Counted from the first letter of the stretch, positions 25,140-36,239 are shown. The stretch: DNA of 64,000 nucleotides from Sycobia sp. Sy_11 (GCA_018907035.1 JACCIC010000121.1:1548501-1612500), one strand, 5' to 3'. The notes: generated by a model not told the origin, from the letters alone. Numbers and translations: made by a program.

Positions 25140-25172
25140 GTGCGTGCTGTAGCGAAAGAACGAGAAAGACAG

Positions 25173-25174
<2 letters not shown>

Positions 25175-25263
<89 letters not shown>
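25175..25263. repeat. Compound (AT)n-(GA)n microsatellite
   Basis: About 49 bases of AT pass directly into about 41 bases of GA, only 37 bases after the long AC tract. Confidence 0.97.
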
Positions 25264-25264
<1 letters not shown>

Positions 25265-25399
25265 GTTGACGTCGCTAACCTGCTCACTGGCAAAATTTAT
25301 CTGTGTGCGCAACTGTGGGTGGATGGATGTGTAACGCGCGTATTGAGAATAAAACGAAAGCGAGACAAAGTCCGAGAGCCGTAGCTTCGCACAAGAATC

Positions 25400-26270
25400 T
25401 GCTTATAAGCGCCCTCTATATGCCGATTGAGAAGTAAAAACAAAAGCGCCGATGCATTAACAATGATGTTACTGGAACTAAGAGCGAATACGTATGTCTG
25501 TTTTTTAGCGTAATATGATTTTTGCTTATAATTCATACTATGTAGAAGTATGACGAAAATATTTATAATGTAAGTATATTAGAAACCTGATTTTACGGTG
25601 TAGATATACGTTGTTGTTCACTATTAATTTCCGCAAATACTGTATTTTACAGATTCTGTAAAATAATTACCCTGAACCAGAACATTTTCTTTAAAAGCAA
25701 ATCGTATTTATTAAATAAAGGATGTACGAAAATTTGCGAGGGGTGTTTAAGCGAAGACCATAACCCACGAGGAGGTCTTTACCGAAACAGTGAGCTTTAA
25801 TCTATACGTATGTATACGCAACACATAAGCGCGTATGAACTAATTAAGAACTTTTGTCGAATAAAAAATTAAGATTTTTAAATGGCTGGAAGAGCGCGCG
25901 AAAAATTAAAGCCTCTCCCCCTTCTGTTTTTTTAAACATCCTGTAACAGAGCATCAGCGACGTTATTGCGCGCAGGACCAAACCAAGTTTTTTCAAGATA
26001 ATTTACGATTATTAAAGGGAACTGTACAATAAAATCCTGTTGTTTACAGAATGATTGAAGCTCTCGCACTTGGCTTTCGTATGATTTTTTTACTACAAGT
26101 TTCAGAAACCTCGCGTCAAGGGGCTACGCGCACGCTCCCGATTCATGCAAAGGCTCAAAAAAATCTTCTTATATACTTCGCAGCGATCTTTCATGCTTCT
26201 CTTCTGTGCTCCGTCGGAGTCGTAAATGTAAATAAAAGATTAAATTAAATCCCTTCTAAGATTAAGCGAG
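25400..26270. other. Non-coding stretch
   Basis: This is mostly AT-rich sequence with a perfect inverted repeat at 25643-25665. The open frame at 26051-26248 has no recognisable protein. Confidence 0.5.
25643..25665. repeat. Perfect 10-bp inverted repeat
   Basis: TATTTTACAG and CTGTAAAATA are exact reverse complements separated by three bases. Confidence 0.85.
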
Positions 26271-26274
26271 TGGG

Positions 26275-26400
26275 TAGAGTATCAAAAAAGGAGAATGAGA
26301 ATAGTTAAGTGTACAGAAGTGAAAACCGGAGAGAACTGAGGAACACCGGTGTAAACCAGAGGGAATTAAAAACTAGAGGACATCGGGCCTGGTGATTGTA
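26275..26400 (+). repeat. Degenerate GAAC/ACCGGTG-motif repeat block
   Basis: Units such as GTGAAAACCGGAGAGAACTG, GAGGAACACCGGTG and AACCAGAGGG share their pattern with the blocks at 13250 and 28400. The block ends about 940 bases before the mariner relic. Confidence 0.4.
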
Positions 26401-27335
26401 AAAGGCATATCTATTACAAAGAAAGTTCCGGAACGATTTTAATTACTTCTGTTGTCAGACGCACTTAAATCTGACGTAATTCATTCTTACTTTTACATCA
26501 ATCATTAGAAATTCCAGACATATAAATAAACCGATGCCTTCCAGTACTTCCCAAATTTGCAAATTTTTCAAAATTCAAGTCATGAACTTTCTATTCATTG
26601 TCATATCTTTTATTTTTTATTTAACTTTCTACGTAGCTGAAATAAAAAGTTACATTGAAGTGAACAAAATAACTTCAAAAGGAGTACGATGGAAATTAAA
26701 AGTTGAGAAAAATGGACACATGAAAATACCTATTGGACATTTGCGTTTATTTCATGTCCCTCATATATTTTGTACTTACAATCATAAATTTTATGTTCTA
26801 TATTGATATTATACGTATATAATGTTATACATAAGATTATAGTGTAATTTTGTATAAACACGCTATTTTCTAAAATATATTTCTAAATATGCCATACGAG
26901 ATGTGGAATTTTAGTATGCATGGCCTCTTTTATCATTGGATATGATTTACGATATATTTTTCTCATTTGCATATTTTATATTATAGCTCAAACGCACAAC
27001 AACTGAACAATATAATCTAATTCAATAATTGTCAATATATTAATATTATAAATATATTTATTGTTTTGTTTTTGTGTGTGTGTGCGCGCGAGCGCACCTG
27101 TGCATACACTATTGATTAGCATATGCTTGGATGATTGTTAAGAAAAATATAGCTAACGAGTTTTTGAAAAAGTAATGTATTTGTTATATTTTGATGAATT
27201 TTCATTTACTTTACGTATAAATATGTGATTGTATATATACCTAATTATTTTCGAATTCTTCATGCTTGTCGTGACCTATCAGAGAAACTGATCATTCTTG
27301 AAGGCTTTTAATTTCATTACATAACACTAATTTGT
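26400..27335. other. AT-rich non-coding stretch
   Basis: AT-rich sequence with a short GT/GC alternating run near 27072-27096. The 90-codon frame at 26534-26806 is hydrophobic near its start (FLFIVISFIFYLTFYV) but matches nothing I know. Confidence 0.45.
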
Positions 27336-27339
27336 TGAT

Positions 27340-28341
27340 TTTGATGTACCAATAAGTTTCCAGCATTTGTCAAAAGATGGCGTCACCAGCAGATCCCGGA
27401 CCGAAATGTCAGACCTCATTTGCTATATTTGTAGGTTGTGTATCTGTCAAGAACTTTACAGCATTATATTTGAGCATTTCTTTCGGTGTCATTTATTTTA
27501 TTCAGCAAAATCATGGCCAGATTCCAGTCACTTGCGGAAAGCGGTGCTTCTATTCTATAATATCAGAAAAAGTGCGGCTGAAGCCTATCGTTTGCTTTCG
27601 GAAACTTATGGGGCGGAATGTATTGGTGTATCGACGTGCCGTGAGTGGTTCAAACGATTCAAAAGTGATGATTTTGATGTTGAAGACAAGGATCGCTCCG
27701 AAAAGCCGAAAAGTTTTGAAGACGAGGAATTAGACACTGTGCTAGATGAGGATCCGTGTCAGATTCAAGAACTACTTACTGCATCATTGCATCATTAGGC
27801 GTCACGCACTAAACCGTTTCCCTGTGCCTAAAATCATTATTGGAGTTCATTGAAAAGGTTGGAAATTGGGTGACGTACGAATCGAAGCCGAGAGACGTTG
27901 AAGGGCGACTTCGCACGCCCAAAATATTGCTGCAACAGTACAAAAATATATCATTTTTGCATCGTATTGTCACTATTAATGGAGAATGGATTTATTATAA
28001 TAACCCTAAAAGCAGAAATTTGTATACAATGCCCGGCGAGCCTGCCCAATCGATGCCGAAACGAAATATTCCCGTAAATAAAGTCATGCTCTACATATTG
28101 TGGGATCAAAAAGGTATCGTATACTACGAACTGCTTCCGAGTGGTCAAACCATTAAAGCTCCATTGTACCGAACCCAATTTATTTGTTTGAAGCGAGAAT
28201 TACAGGTAAACTGCCAGAAAGATGGGAAAAAGTTATAGCTTTAGATGAACGATACTTTGAATAAAGGATATGTGACCAAATTTTCATAATAAAACCTTAC
28301 ATTTTAGGAGAAAAACCCTGGAAACTTACTTGCACACCCAA
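27340..28341 (+). mobile_element. Internally deleted mariner-family transposon
   Basis: The right end GCACACCCAA at 28332-28341 is followed by TA, the expected mariner target duplication. Its inward sequence GGAGAAAAACCCTGGAAACT pairs imperfectly with the left end at about 27340-27363. About 19 of 24 aligned positions agree, including AAGTTTCCAG. The left TA duplication is not preserved. The element is about 1.0 kb, against roughly 1.3 kb for full-length mariners. Inside lies a broken transposase. The copy looks immobile and old. Resemblance is to the irritans/mellifera-type mariners, but I cannot assign a subfamily firmly. Confidence 0.88.
27526..28264 (+). pseudogene. Mariner transposase pseudogene
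   Basis: Mariner transposases cut and paste TA-flanked elements using a DDD(34)D catalytic triad. The N-terminal DNA-binding region is clear at about 27526-27770 (LRKAVLLFYNIRKSAAEAYR, then CREWFKRFKSDDFDVEDKDR and LDEDPCQIQELL). A frame change follows before the catalytic region resumes at about 27840 (KVGNWVTYESKPRDVEGR, HRIVTINGEWIYY, KVMLYILWDQKGIVYYELL). The usual TGDEKW motif reads TINGEW, so the first catalytic Asp is lost. After LKRELQ at about 28205 the frame jumps to the normal C-terminus (KLPERWEKVIALDERYFE, stop 28262-28264). About 100 residues carrying the other two catalytic Asp positions are deleted. There is no active protein. Confidence 0.9.
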
Positions 28342-28399
28342 TATTTTGATGTTTAAAATATTAGCATCTTAAATGCTTGTCATGCTCCAGGTTTTTCTA

Positions 28400-28690
28400 C
28401 TTAGAGAAAACGCAAGAGAGAATAATAATGGAAACTAAAGAACACCGGTCTTAACTTCCAAAATTAAAGGGGTTCATTGAGAACCAGCAAAAACGAAAAA
28501 GTACCAATTAAAACTAGGGAAAACTAATAATAACCGAAGAAATCATAAAGTGTCATTGAGAATCAAAGAAAACTGCTAATAACCAGTAAAGACGATTGAG
28601 ATCCAAAATAAATCGAATAACCATCAGTGAAAACCTGTGAAAGCCGAAAAATGTATTAGTAAGAATTCTAAAAAATCAAGAAATACTATT
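28400..28690 (+). repeat. Degenerate repeat block, direct orientation
   Basis: Diverged units such as AAAGAACACCGGTC, TTCATTGAGAACCAGCAAAA, ATTGAGAATCAAAGAAAAC and AACCATCAGTGAAAACC follow one another. It is the longest and clearest member of the family also seen at 13250 and 26275. It starts about 60 bases downstream of the mariner right end. Confidence 0.5.
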
Positions 28691-28699
28691 GAGAATCAG

Positions 28700-28895
28700 G
28701 CGATCTCCTGTTTTTTTTTGAACCTTACATTTACTCTTAGTATTTGTTTTGTTTTCACTGGTGTTTTATCCATATTCTTTTTTGTCTCATTGATGTTTAT
28801 CGGTTCTCTCTGGTTCACATTTGTTCTCAAAATGGTTCTTGCAAAAACTCTGCTCTTGTTATGGGCGTTTACAATAATTCTATTGCCAGTTAAAT
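28700..28895 (-). repeat. Degenerate repeat block, inverted orientation
   Basis: Read on the minus strand this segment has the same vocabulary as 28400-28690: TTGAGAACAAATGTGAACCA, GAGAGAACCGATAAACATCA and AAACACCAGTGAAAAC. With the previous block it forms a head-to-head pair around a centre near 28695-28712 (CAGGCGATCTCCTG). The open frames on both strands here are by-products. Confidence 0.5.
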
Positions 28896-28939
28896 AAGCT
28901 AGGTGTTTCAGCTGCAATCGGTATAAACGTAACATTTAG

Positions 28940-29460
28940 TTAGTCTGCCATCAAGTATGGCGTTATTATTATAAGTTAAATACTGTTACGAGGATCACGT
29001 GTAATATTTAATAAAACGAGAATAAATCGAAAAAAGCTACCTCGGTACTTATTTAGACAGAAATCGAACGTCGACCTTCCTGATTTCCAGATCTATGATC
29101 TATCTTCTTCTAAGCTTCCGAAAATCCAGGGCCCGTTTTTTTTCATCTAGTCTCGATATATAGCGGTTGCGTTAATACATTCAGTTCCCGTACTACGTAA
29201 ACATTCTTCCAATTTTTTGACCAATGACGTATTCTTATAACAGAAATACATCTTCTAATATACCAGATGATAAGGCTACATCCTTTAGCATACAAACGTT
29301 AGTTATAATGTGATGACATCCTATTCGGTGTAGGCGGTATTATGGGTTTTTATCCTTTGCATTGAACCTCGTATATATTTTGAGTATATAATCATTTACG
29401 TCTACTGAATGTAAAAACCCCGGTCTTTGTTTCTGAAATCCTATATATTTGGAAAACGTT
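28940..29460. other. Non-coding stretch
   Basis: AT-rich sequence with no recognised feature. A possible splice acceptor with a good pyrimidine run (TTCCTGATTTCCAG) ends near 29089, but no convincing exon follows. Confidence 0.45.
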
Positions 29461-29464
29461 ACAG

Positions 29465-29536
29465 ACCCACCGACTGGCCTGCCACATTTACGAACTGCCG
29501 CAAATGGAATGGCCATCGTCCAACGGCGAAGGAAGG
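29465..29536 (+). CDS. Candidate internal exon, unknown protein
   Basis: A 72-base segment lies between an acceptor-like GTTACAG and a donor-like GTAATA. It is open in one frame for exactly 24 codons and reads THRLACHIYELPQMEWPSSN followed by GEGR. Codon third positions are GC-leaning, unlike the surrounding AT-rich DNA. The upstream pyrimidine tract is weak. I recognise no protein family and the frame continues open past the donor, so this may be a chance arrangement. Confidence 0.25.
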
Positions 29537-30289
29537 GTAATAAGGGAGAATAAAAACGTTAACAAAAACTCTTTATACGCCTTACAAGCGCCGCAGGCAT
29601 CAGGAACGGGAGGGAAAAGGGGAGGATCGGATAATGCGTTATATACACTGCACTCATTTTTAGAATTACGAGCCTGTTCGTTAACACCTTTCATATATAT
29701 ATTGAAATTAATTAAGTTTTTTGAAAGAAAGAGAATAATGAAAAAATATCATATACCTAGGAGGAAGGAGAAGCTAATCACGCTCCCACGCTGTTTCTCG
29801 TTTAGAGCAAATAGTATACGTATATAAGTACCGCTTAAAACTATACAAAGTTATCATTTTTAGAGAGTGCGTGGCTGGCCTAGAAAATATAATCCGAAAT
29901 AAATGAGAAAGCCTTGTTCGGATGATTCACGCGTCGTTCGGGTTATATACGTTAGTTTCGCGCCCCTACGCGTGGATAAGGCAGCCAAACGCCTATATCA
30001 ACAAAGAACAAAAATGGCGAGCGAGCTTCGTTCCTTTGCAAATTGAGCGTTTTGCTAATTCCCCCCAATCCCCTCCGCTCCCCGCAGGCTTGACCCTCCG
30101 CCCATGCGAGGAGAGGTGTTAGGTTTCTCAACCTTGTAACCTTGCCTCTTTTCTCTGGGCTGTCATAATTTTCACGCGACTCTCGCGACAAAGGATTTGC
30201 CAAGCGCGCTCTTAAATAACGAGTCGCCGGGAGCCTCGGTTTATATATTGTAATAACGGCGGTGAACTGGTCAACGGTTATATATACAT

Positions 30290-30375
30290 GTATTGTTAAT
30301 TTCGCCCCGCGGTGCGAAGACGGCGTGCGTGTCTCGCTGTTGGTGCTTTAACCTTACATTATACCCGTATTTGTG

Positions 30376-30424
<49 letters not shown>

Positions 30425-30770
30425 GTCTCTCACCTGCACCACGATCACCGTTATCGCCGCCACGAGACTACAGGTATAAGGCGAGTGTGAGGGGAACAAG
30501 AGGGGAGGGTCGAGAGAAGAACGCCTCTCTATATACCTCGGAGGCATCGAGCGAGCAAGATAAGCCAGAGTCTATCCATCTATACACTCGCACATGTACA
30601 CAGCCCCCTCCTCACACGCCGCACTCTTGTTGGGCGAAGGAATTAAATTCGCGAGAGCGTTGCTAGGTTACTTCTCTCTCCCCGGTTCTCGAGAAGGGAT
30701 CCTTCTCTTGTTCTCCCTCATTCTCCTCTGCGTATGTACAGTATACCCTATATAGCCTCTCTTGGTTTCT
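30290..30770. other. GC-richer island with CT tract
   Basis: This is a moderately GC-rich block with a (CT)n tract at 30378-30421 and further pyrimidine-rich patches near 30670-30725. No coding signal was recognised. Confidence 0.45.
30378..30421. repeat. (CT)n microsatellite
   Basis: This is a 44-base alternating C/T tract. Confidence 0.97.
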
Positions 30771-30865
30771 CTCCCACAGCCTAGAGAAATATATATGTGT
30801 GCTCTCTCGATGGCTGTTGTACGGCCACGACAGTGCACGAATGTATGCAAGCCTCGGCTATTTAG

Positions 30866-30866
<1 letters not shown>

Positions 30867-30927
<61 letters not shown>
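30867..30927. repeat. (TA)n microsatellite
   Basis: This is a TA tract of about 60 bases with a TTT interruption near its end. Confidence 0.96.
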
Positions 30928-30928
<1 letters not shown>

Positions 30929-31167
30929 AATACGCTACAATATGCGTAATCGACGGTGTCTATAGGTACGAACGCGAGGGACTTTCTGAACGAAACATGT
31001 ATATATACAACTGCAATATAACTGTCCGGTGCACCACCTGCGAGGTTGAGCGTTACCGATTGTTATATCGCCCGTTACATCCTATTTGCCACGAACTACG
31101 TTTACGGACTCTGTGTATATTATAATCGAGCAAGAAAATCTCGAGGATTCAAGACAGAGCACTTAAT

Positions 31168-31255
31168 TTATATATATATATATATATACGTTTTGCATTA
31201 TTAAGGAAGCATTTGTATCTCTCTGTCCCTCTCTCTCTCTCTCTCTCTCTCTCTA
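31168..31255. repeat. (TA)n and (CT)n tracts
   Basis: A TA run at 31168-31190 is followed by a CT-rich tract at about 31217-31255. A further CT tract lies at 31411-31437. Confidence 0.93.
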
Positions 31256-31624
31256 AAATTCTTGAGAACAAAAAAGCAATTGTACCATTTCTTTTAACTA
31301 GATTAACATTACTACTGTTTTTATGGATTATATATTTTATTTCCGCATTGTATGAAAATTATTGTTATATTTTCTTTTATAGACGAAAATAATAATGCAC
31401 TTATATTTCTCTCTGTATCTCTCTCTCTCTCTCTCTTTACCTCCTTATGGTTTCGCATTTAGCGCTCATTATCTATCGGCTGAAACGCGCATGCTATAAC
31501 ACATACGTATAAGTTCCTCGTGCGATTCCGAATGGAATTAAAAGCAAAATTGATGTGGGAAGATTAGGCAGGCTAGCACGAATTCAAGAAGGAATCAGAG
31601 CCACCCCGCACTTTCATCGGTGTT

Positions 31625-31942
31625 TTATGAATACGGTGGTTTCTTTAAACATGTAGAAGAACAAAAAGAAGAAGAAAAAGAAGAAGAAGAAGAAGGAGAA
31701 ACAAAATACGTTGGCCCATCAGAGCGAAAGAAGCCGAAGAGCTTAATTGGCGCTCTGCTCTGATGTGTTGTATTCCCGAAAGGATCAACGACCGCGGGAT
31801 CGGTCGAAGAAAATTTAGCGTCGCGCAAAAACTCTCCTCCCTCTGCAGTGTGAGTGAGGCCGCAAATATTTGAAATGCGATATTGCGATTTTGCCAGTCG
31901 AGGAGAAAATACACATGGCCACACATGCATACGCGCAGACAT
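31625..31942 (-). CDS. Unrecognised 105-codon open frame
   Basis: A minus-strand ATG at 31940-31942 opens 105 codons. The middle (EGGEFLRDAKFSSTDPAVVD) is not simple sequence, but the C-terminal third is a serine run from an AAG/GAA repeat at about 31668-31697. A second minus-strand frame is open over the same bases, which favours chance. No family was recognised. Confidence 0.12.
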   Translation of the reverse strand: MSARMHVWPCVFSPRLAKSQYRISNICGLTHTAEGGEFLRDAKFSSTDPAVVDPFGNTTHQSRAPIKLFGFFRSDGPTYFVSPSSSSSFSSSFCSSTCLKKPPYS

Positions 31943-31959
31943 CGGACAATGACGCTCCG

Positions 31960-33095
31960 AATCCGTATTTTCTCCGGTTTTTCTTACAACGTATAGAGAG
32001 GGCGGGGGGCCCGCACTAGGATTCTTCCCTCGTGTATAAGCTCGTTAGAAAAACAAAACGGCCAATATAAATTCAATTCGGAGAGAAACCAAATACAGAG
32101 AGACGGGGGAGGCCGCTCAAAATTACGTGTGCGACAGCGGCTAATCCTAAGTTAGGGAAGGAAATTAATTAGCAATCGATCGAGGAATAAGTTCTCAATT
32201 AAGTTTAAGTTTAAGGCGTTATCTGCTTGACTGATCCGGATGTTTCTGTTTTTTTTCTCGAGATAGGCGCGCTCAAGTGGATAAGAGCAGCTTATCGATT
32301 CAGAAGGGCTGAGTAGGAGTTAATCCAATTTTTTATTTTCTTTTTTCTTTTGTTGATTTTTAATTTTTTTAACGTACTCAATTAATTTATAGCCTGTTCG
32401 AGCTATATGTATATTCAAAGCAATTATTTGTAATAATAACTTTTAATACTACAAATTGATAAAAATGTAATTCACGATTATTATTTAAATGATCATTATT
32501 TAACAAGGAAGGCTTTTGTTAACGTGTAAGAATTTTTTAGTAAATTAATGATTAGCTACTCTTGCTTCTTAGTAAATTTAGGTTACTTATACAATTATGC
32601 AAAACTGCATGTGAGAGGATGACATATCACGCACAGATAAAAACGCATGTAAATGTCTTTATAACTATAATCAGAGGCTTGCATTAAGAAATTTCTATAT
32701 AAGTAATTTTTGACCCTTCAAATAAGAAAAAATTCATTTGTCAACCGTACAGGATCCATCATTTTGTATTTTAATATCTTGCCGTACAGTTCATAATCAG
32801 CTATTTTAAAAACACTTCTAAAGAAAAACATTCCCTCTGATCGAATTGAGGAAATATTCAAACAACAAATGTCGTACTTTTAAAATCCAGCACATTTATT
32901 TTTAAAAGTACGGTAGGCCATTAGCATTCAATGACAGAAGAAATTCCTTGTATTTTAATCTCACATGCATTATATATTATAATAGCTTTGTAATCAGAAG
33001 AAATGTATTTATAAATTCCATCTATATCAATTCTTTTTACCTAGTGCAATTTAAAAAGAATTGTAAATTTATACACACATGCACACGTAAAATGT
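31960..33095. other. Non-coding stretch
   Basis: Moderately GC-rich sequence continues to about 32320 and AT-rich sequence follows. It contains the perfect hairpin at 32873-32912. No gene was recognised. Confidence 0.5.
32873..32912. repeat. Perfect 13-bp inverted repeat
   Basis: CGTACTTTTAAAA and TTTTAAAAGTACG are exact reverse complements around a 14-base loop. Confidence 0.88.

Positions 33096-33100
<5 letters not shown>

Positions 33101-33140
<40 letters not shown>
33101..33140. repeat. (TA)n microsatellite
   Basis: This is a 40-base alternating T/A tract. Confidence 0.97.
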
Positions 33141-33144
<4 letters not shown>

Positions 33145-33636
33145 CGTACACTATATTTTAGCAATTTTCTCTAATTTTCTTTTGATGACGTGCGAGTTAT
33201 TAATTGTACCATTAAGCCAAGAAAACTTAACGATACTAAAGAATTAGCTTAATTCCTCCCTTGAGTAATCGGAATTACAAAAAAATTGTTATGTAAAAAG
33301 TTTTGACAATTTCGACGATATTATGTGACACGGCGAACCCTGTACACGTACGTGTATATACGTATTTATTTATACTACTATAAAGAAAAAGAAGAAACTG
33401 AAAAATGTCAGCCTCGGAAGTTCTATAGGTGATATGCGACACCCGTGCGCTCGCGCGGCCATTATTTCAATAATCGGGGAGGCGTGCGCGCGAGCGTCGC
33501 TCTCATCGGTGTGAAGCACCTCTCTCGCGCGAAGGGGACGAATGGCCTCAGTCTCATCGAGAGGGCGCCAACTTCGAAATCAACACGCACTAATGCCACA
33601 GCCCCGGTGGGGGGCGGGGGGGTGCTAATGACGTCA

Positions 33637-33664
33637 ACTCTCTCTCTCTCTCTCTCTCTCTCTC
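33637..33664. repeat. (CT)n microsatellite
   Basis: This is a 28-base alternating tract in a GC-rich island. Confidence 0.95.
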
Positions 33665-33814
33665 ATTCGCCCCCTCCAAGGCAGAAGTGCGACCCGGCCT
33701 CCGCAGCGCGTCAAAGGTGCGGGAGGCTCGCTCGCGTCACTTACTTTGCCTATACTTCTTTCGAGTCCTCTCTCTTCTTCTCTTCTTGGCTCTCCTTCTT
33801 CCTCACATGTATAT

Positions 33815-33818
<4 letters not shown>

Positions 33819-33867
<49 letters not shown>
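33819..33867. repeat. Compound (TA)n-(CA)n microsatellite
   Basis: About 34 bases of TA pass directly into about 16 bases of CA. Confidence 0.96.
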
Positions 33868-34309
33868 GCGGCTTTGTCCGACGCGAGGCGCGATAAAAAG
33901 AGTCCCGCCGGAGAGCAACTCGCTCGAGCGCGCGCCCCGATTTATCTTTGTAATTTATCTGGGCGCGCGAGCGATGATGTTGTATAATATGTCGAAACAC
34001 TGAATCATTAAAGACAATAGTGTGTTGGCTCGTCCGCCGAACTACTGGCGTTGTATCTCTATACATATATGGAAGGCAGCGTCGGGGATTGGCTTTTGTG
34101 CAAGCGTTTTCAGGGCCTATCTGTGGATAAAACAAAAACCACTGTTTTCGGCCGAAGCGCGCACCGCGTCAACGAATGTGCCTGGGCCTCTTCTTGTGAC
34201 ATAATAAATGACGCCCAGCCGCGAAATTATGTTTTTCGGAAGCTGATAGAAACGGTCCGTGTTGCTCGTTCATCTGGATTTTTTTTATTTTTTATAATAG
34301 GATAGATAG

Positions 34310-35280
34310 ATAGATATCGCCTTAAGTATTTTGGTCAGCTTGAGAAGGATCATTCCTTTTTCAAGTATTAGAAAATTAGGGGACTGTTTAAGTCACTGCT
34401 TACCGATGAAGGAAAAAGCAATCTCGCTGTTTTAGGGGGCTGATCTATTATACAGATTGGCGAAAAGGTGCTTACCTTTAGATAAAATGTTGTATGTATG
34501 CATTAAACTATTACCAATTTTAATTATTTATAACCTTTATCTGGGTACATGTTATTCTCACAATTCTGTAAGCGAGCTAGTTTTAAATAGTGCAATAATC
34601 AAAAATTCTAAAAATTAATTAGTTATCATTTCTAAATTATTTGCCGAATTAGCTTGAAACTTTACAACAATATAAAGTAGAAAAAGGTAGGCTTAATTAA
34701 AATTTTCAATAATTTAGTATTTATAAAAATAATATTTAAAATAGAACACTTTTTTCTCCATCAGTATATAAAAGAACTGGCGATAGCTCGCATTTTTGGT
34801 TTGATTCGTAAAAATTGCCTGTAGATTGCCCCTTAATTTAGATTACATACGAGCATTAATGAATGGAAAGTTTTTATTAATTATATCCTTGATATACGTC
34901 TATTCTAGATTATTTGAAAGTTTCAAGCACACTCATCGAACGAAGCACCAAATGACGTGGAAAAACTAACGTTTTAAAAATGTTATATCCAAAACCGTAA
35001 ATAAAATTGTAAAAATGTTCTCCTTTCAACGCCGGTTGATGATTCTATATATACGAAAACTTGCAATAATGTAAAATCTGTGCTTAAATAAGAAATGAAT
35101 TTAACTAACATTTGCAATAGTGTAATCCATATATAATGCAATGTCATATGTAGAACAGGGCTTTTTTTACTCAATCGACATAAAATATCAGTCGCGACAG
35201 CACGTTAAAGAAAAATATCGTTGCACGTGGAGAGATCTGTCATTGTTCTAGTTGCTTTTTCTTAAATCTCCTTCCATATG
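34310..35280. other. AT-rich non-coding stretch
   Basis: AT-rich sequence with a short GATA run at 34302-34316. No coding signal was recognised. Confidence 0.5.
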
Positions 35281-35429
35281 TCTGTTAAGGAGGCTAGAGT
35301 ATATCTCTCTCGTTTGTTGTTTCAGTGTGTTGTGTACACCCAACACACGCACAAGTATTGAAAAGATCCCGCGGCGCATAGCGACGAAATATCCAGATTA
35401 ACGACCACACCCTGATCGAATCGATCGAC

Positions 35430-35790
35430 AAAACTGCATCGCGCCTTTTATAACGCGCGCGCCGTGTAAAATATGCGCTCAGCGCCGGAGCCATGTAACT
35501 ACTTTTCCACCGTTTTATATACTCCGCGCGCTATCGCTATACACACACGCGTGCGCGCACACACACACACACACCAACGATTACCTAGTACGGAGAGAGG
35601 AAGAGAGAGAGAGAGAGAGAGAGAGAGCCTCCCTCTCCATAATTAGGTTATCGAGCGTCCAATATTGTTGGTTCGGCCTGTGCGCGCGCGCGCGTGGCAT
35701 GTAGAGCGGAGATAGCTCCGGCGAGTTTTTCCGTATAAGCGCGCAGGACGTTTAAACGCGTTGGAGCTAGACTCTATGGATTTGCCTCTC
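35430..35790. other. GC-rich island with CA/CG and GA tracts
   Basis: This block has alternating CA/CG runs at about 35540-35573, a GA tract at 35599-35627 and a CG run near 35682-35693. Confidence 0.45.
35599..35627. repeat. (GA)n microsatellite
   Basis: This is an alternating G/A tract of about 29 bases. Confidence 0.95.
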
Positions 35791-36148
35791 TGTCTATATA
35801 TATAATATATACAGACAGCACAGTATATACATGGGAGCACCGCCCAAATATTCCCAACGCCTTTCTCTTCTAGAAAGTATAACCATTGCACCATCGAGAA
35901 TGGATTATAGATCGATTGATTAACCTTTTTTTAACGTCCATACGGCGAGCGCAACACACGAATTCAAATGTTGTATTATATCGGGAACTTTTTTTTCTTG
36001 TTTCCTCTTTCAATTATAGGAAACTATGCGTTATTACAATTGTAGCACTGCACTGTGGCAATCTTTGGATAAGGTATGAACTCTGCATGTAATAGAAACA
36101 CGAGTTATATTTACTTTTGTGTACCGACGTTTTTTTTCATGCGACCAG

Positions 36149-36173
36149 AGTGTACGAAGTTGAAGATGCTAGG
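36149..36173 (+). other. Possible 25-base micro-exon
   Basis: The segment is preceded by a pyrimidine-rich run ending GCGACCAG and followed by GTGAGAG, a good donor match. One frame reads VYEVEDAR. Segments this short arise by chance, so the support is only the splice signals. Confidence 0.12.
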
Positions 36174-36186
36174 GTGAGAGTGGAGG

Positions 36187-36187
36187 T

Positions 36188-36237
<50 letters not shown>
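36187..36237. repeat. (GA)n microsatellite
   Basis: This is a GA tract of about 50 bases with one AAA interruption. Confidence 0.96.

Positions 36238-36239
<2 letters not shown>

Larger units (their letters stand above)
33440..34010. other. GC-rich, CpG-rich island
   Basis: This CpG-dense block contains a CT tract (33637-33664) and a TA-AC tract (33819-33867). The 180-codon plus frame across it runs through both microsatellites and has no domain. Confidence 0.5.

Noticed and set aside
32122..32145. miR-210-like string (GACAGCGGCTA)
   Set aside because: The 3' half resembles insect miR-210, but the seed does not match and the flanks do not form a precursor hairpin.
33445..33987. 180-codon plus frame
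   Set aside because: It crosses CT, TA and CA microsatellites. The remainder has no domain.
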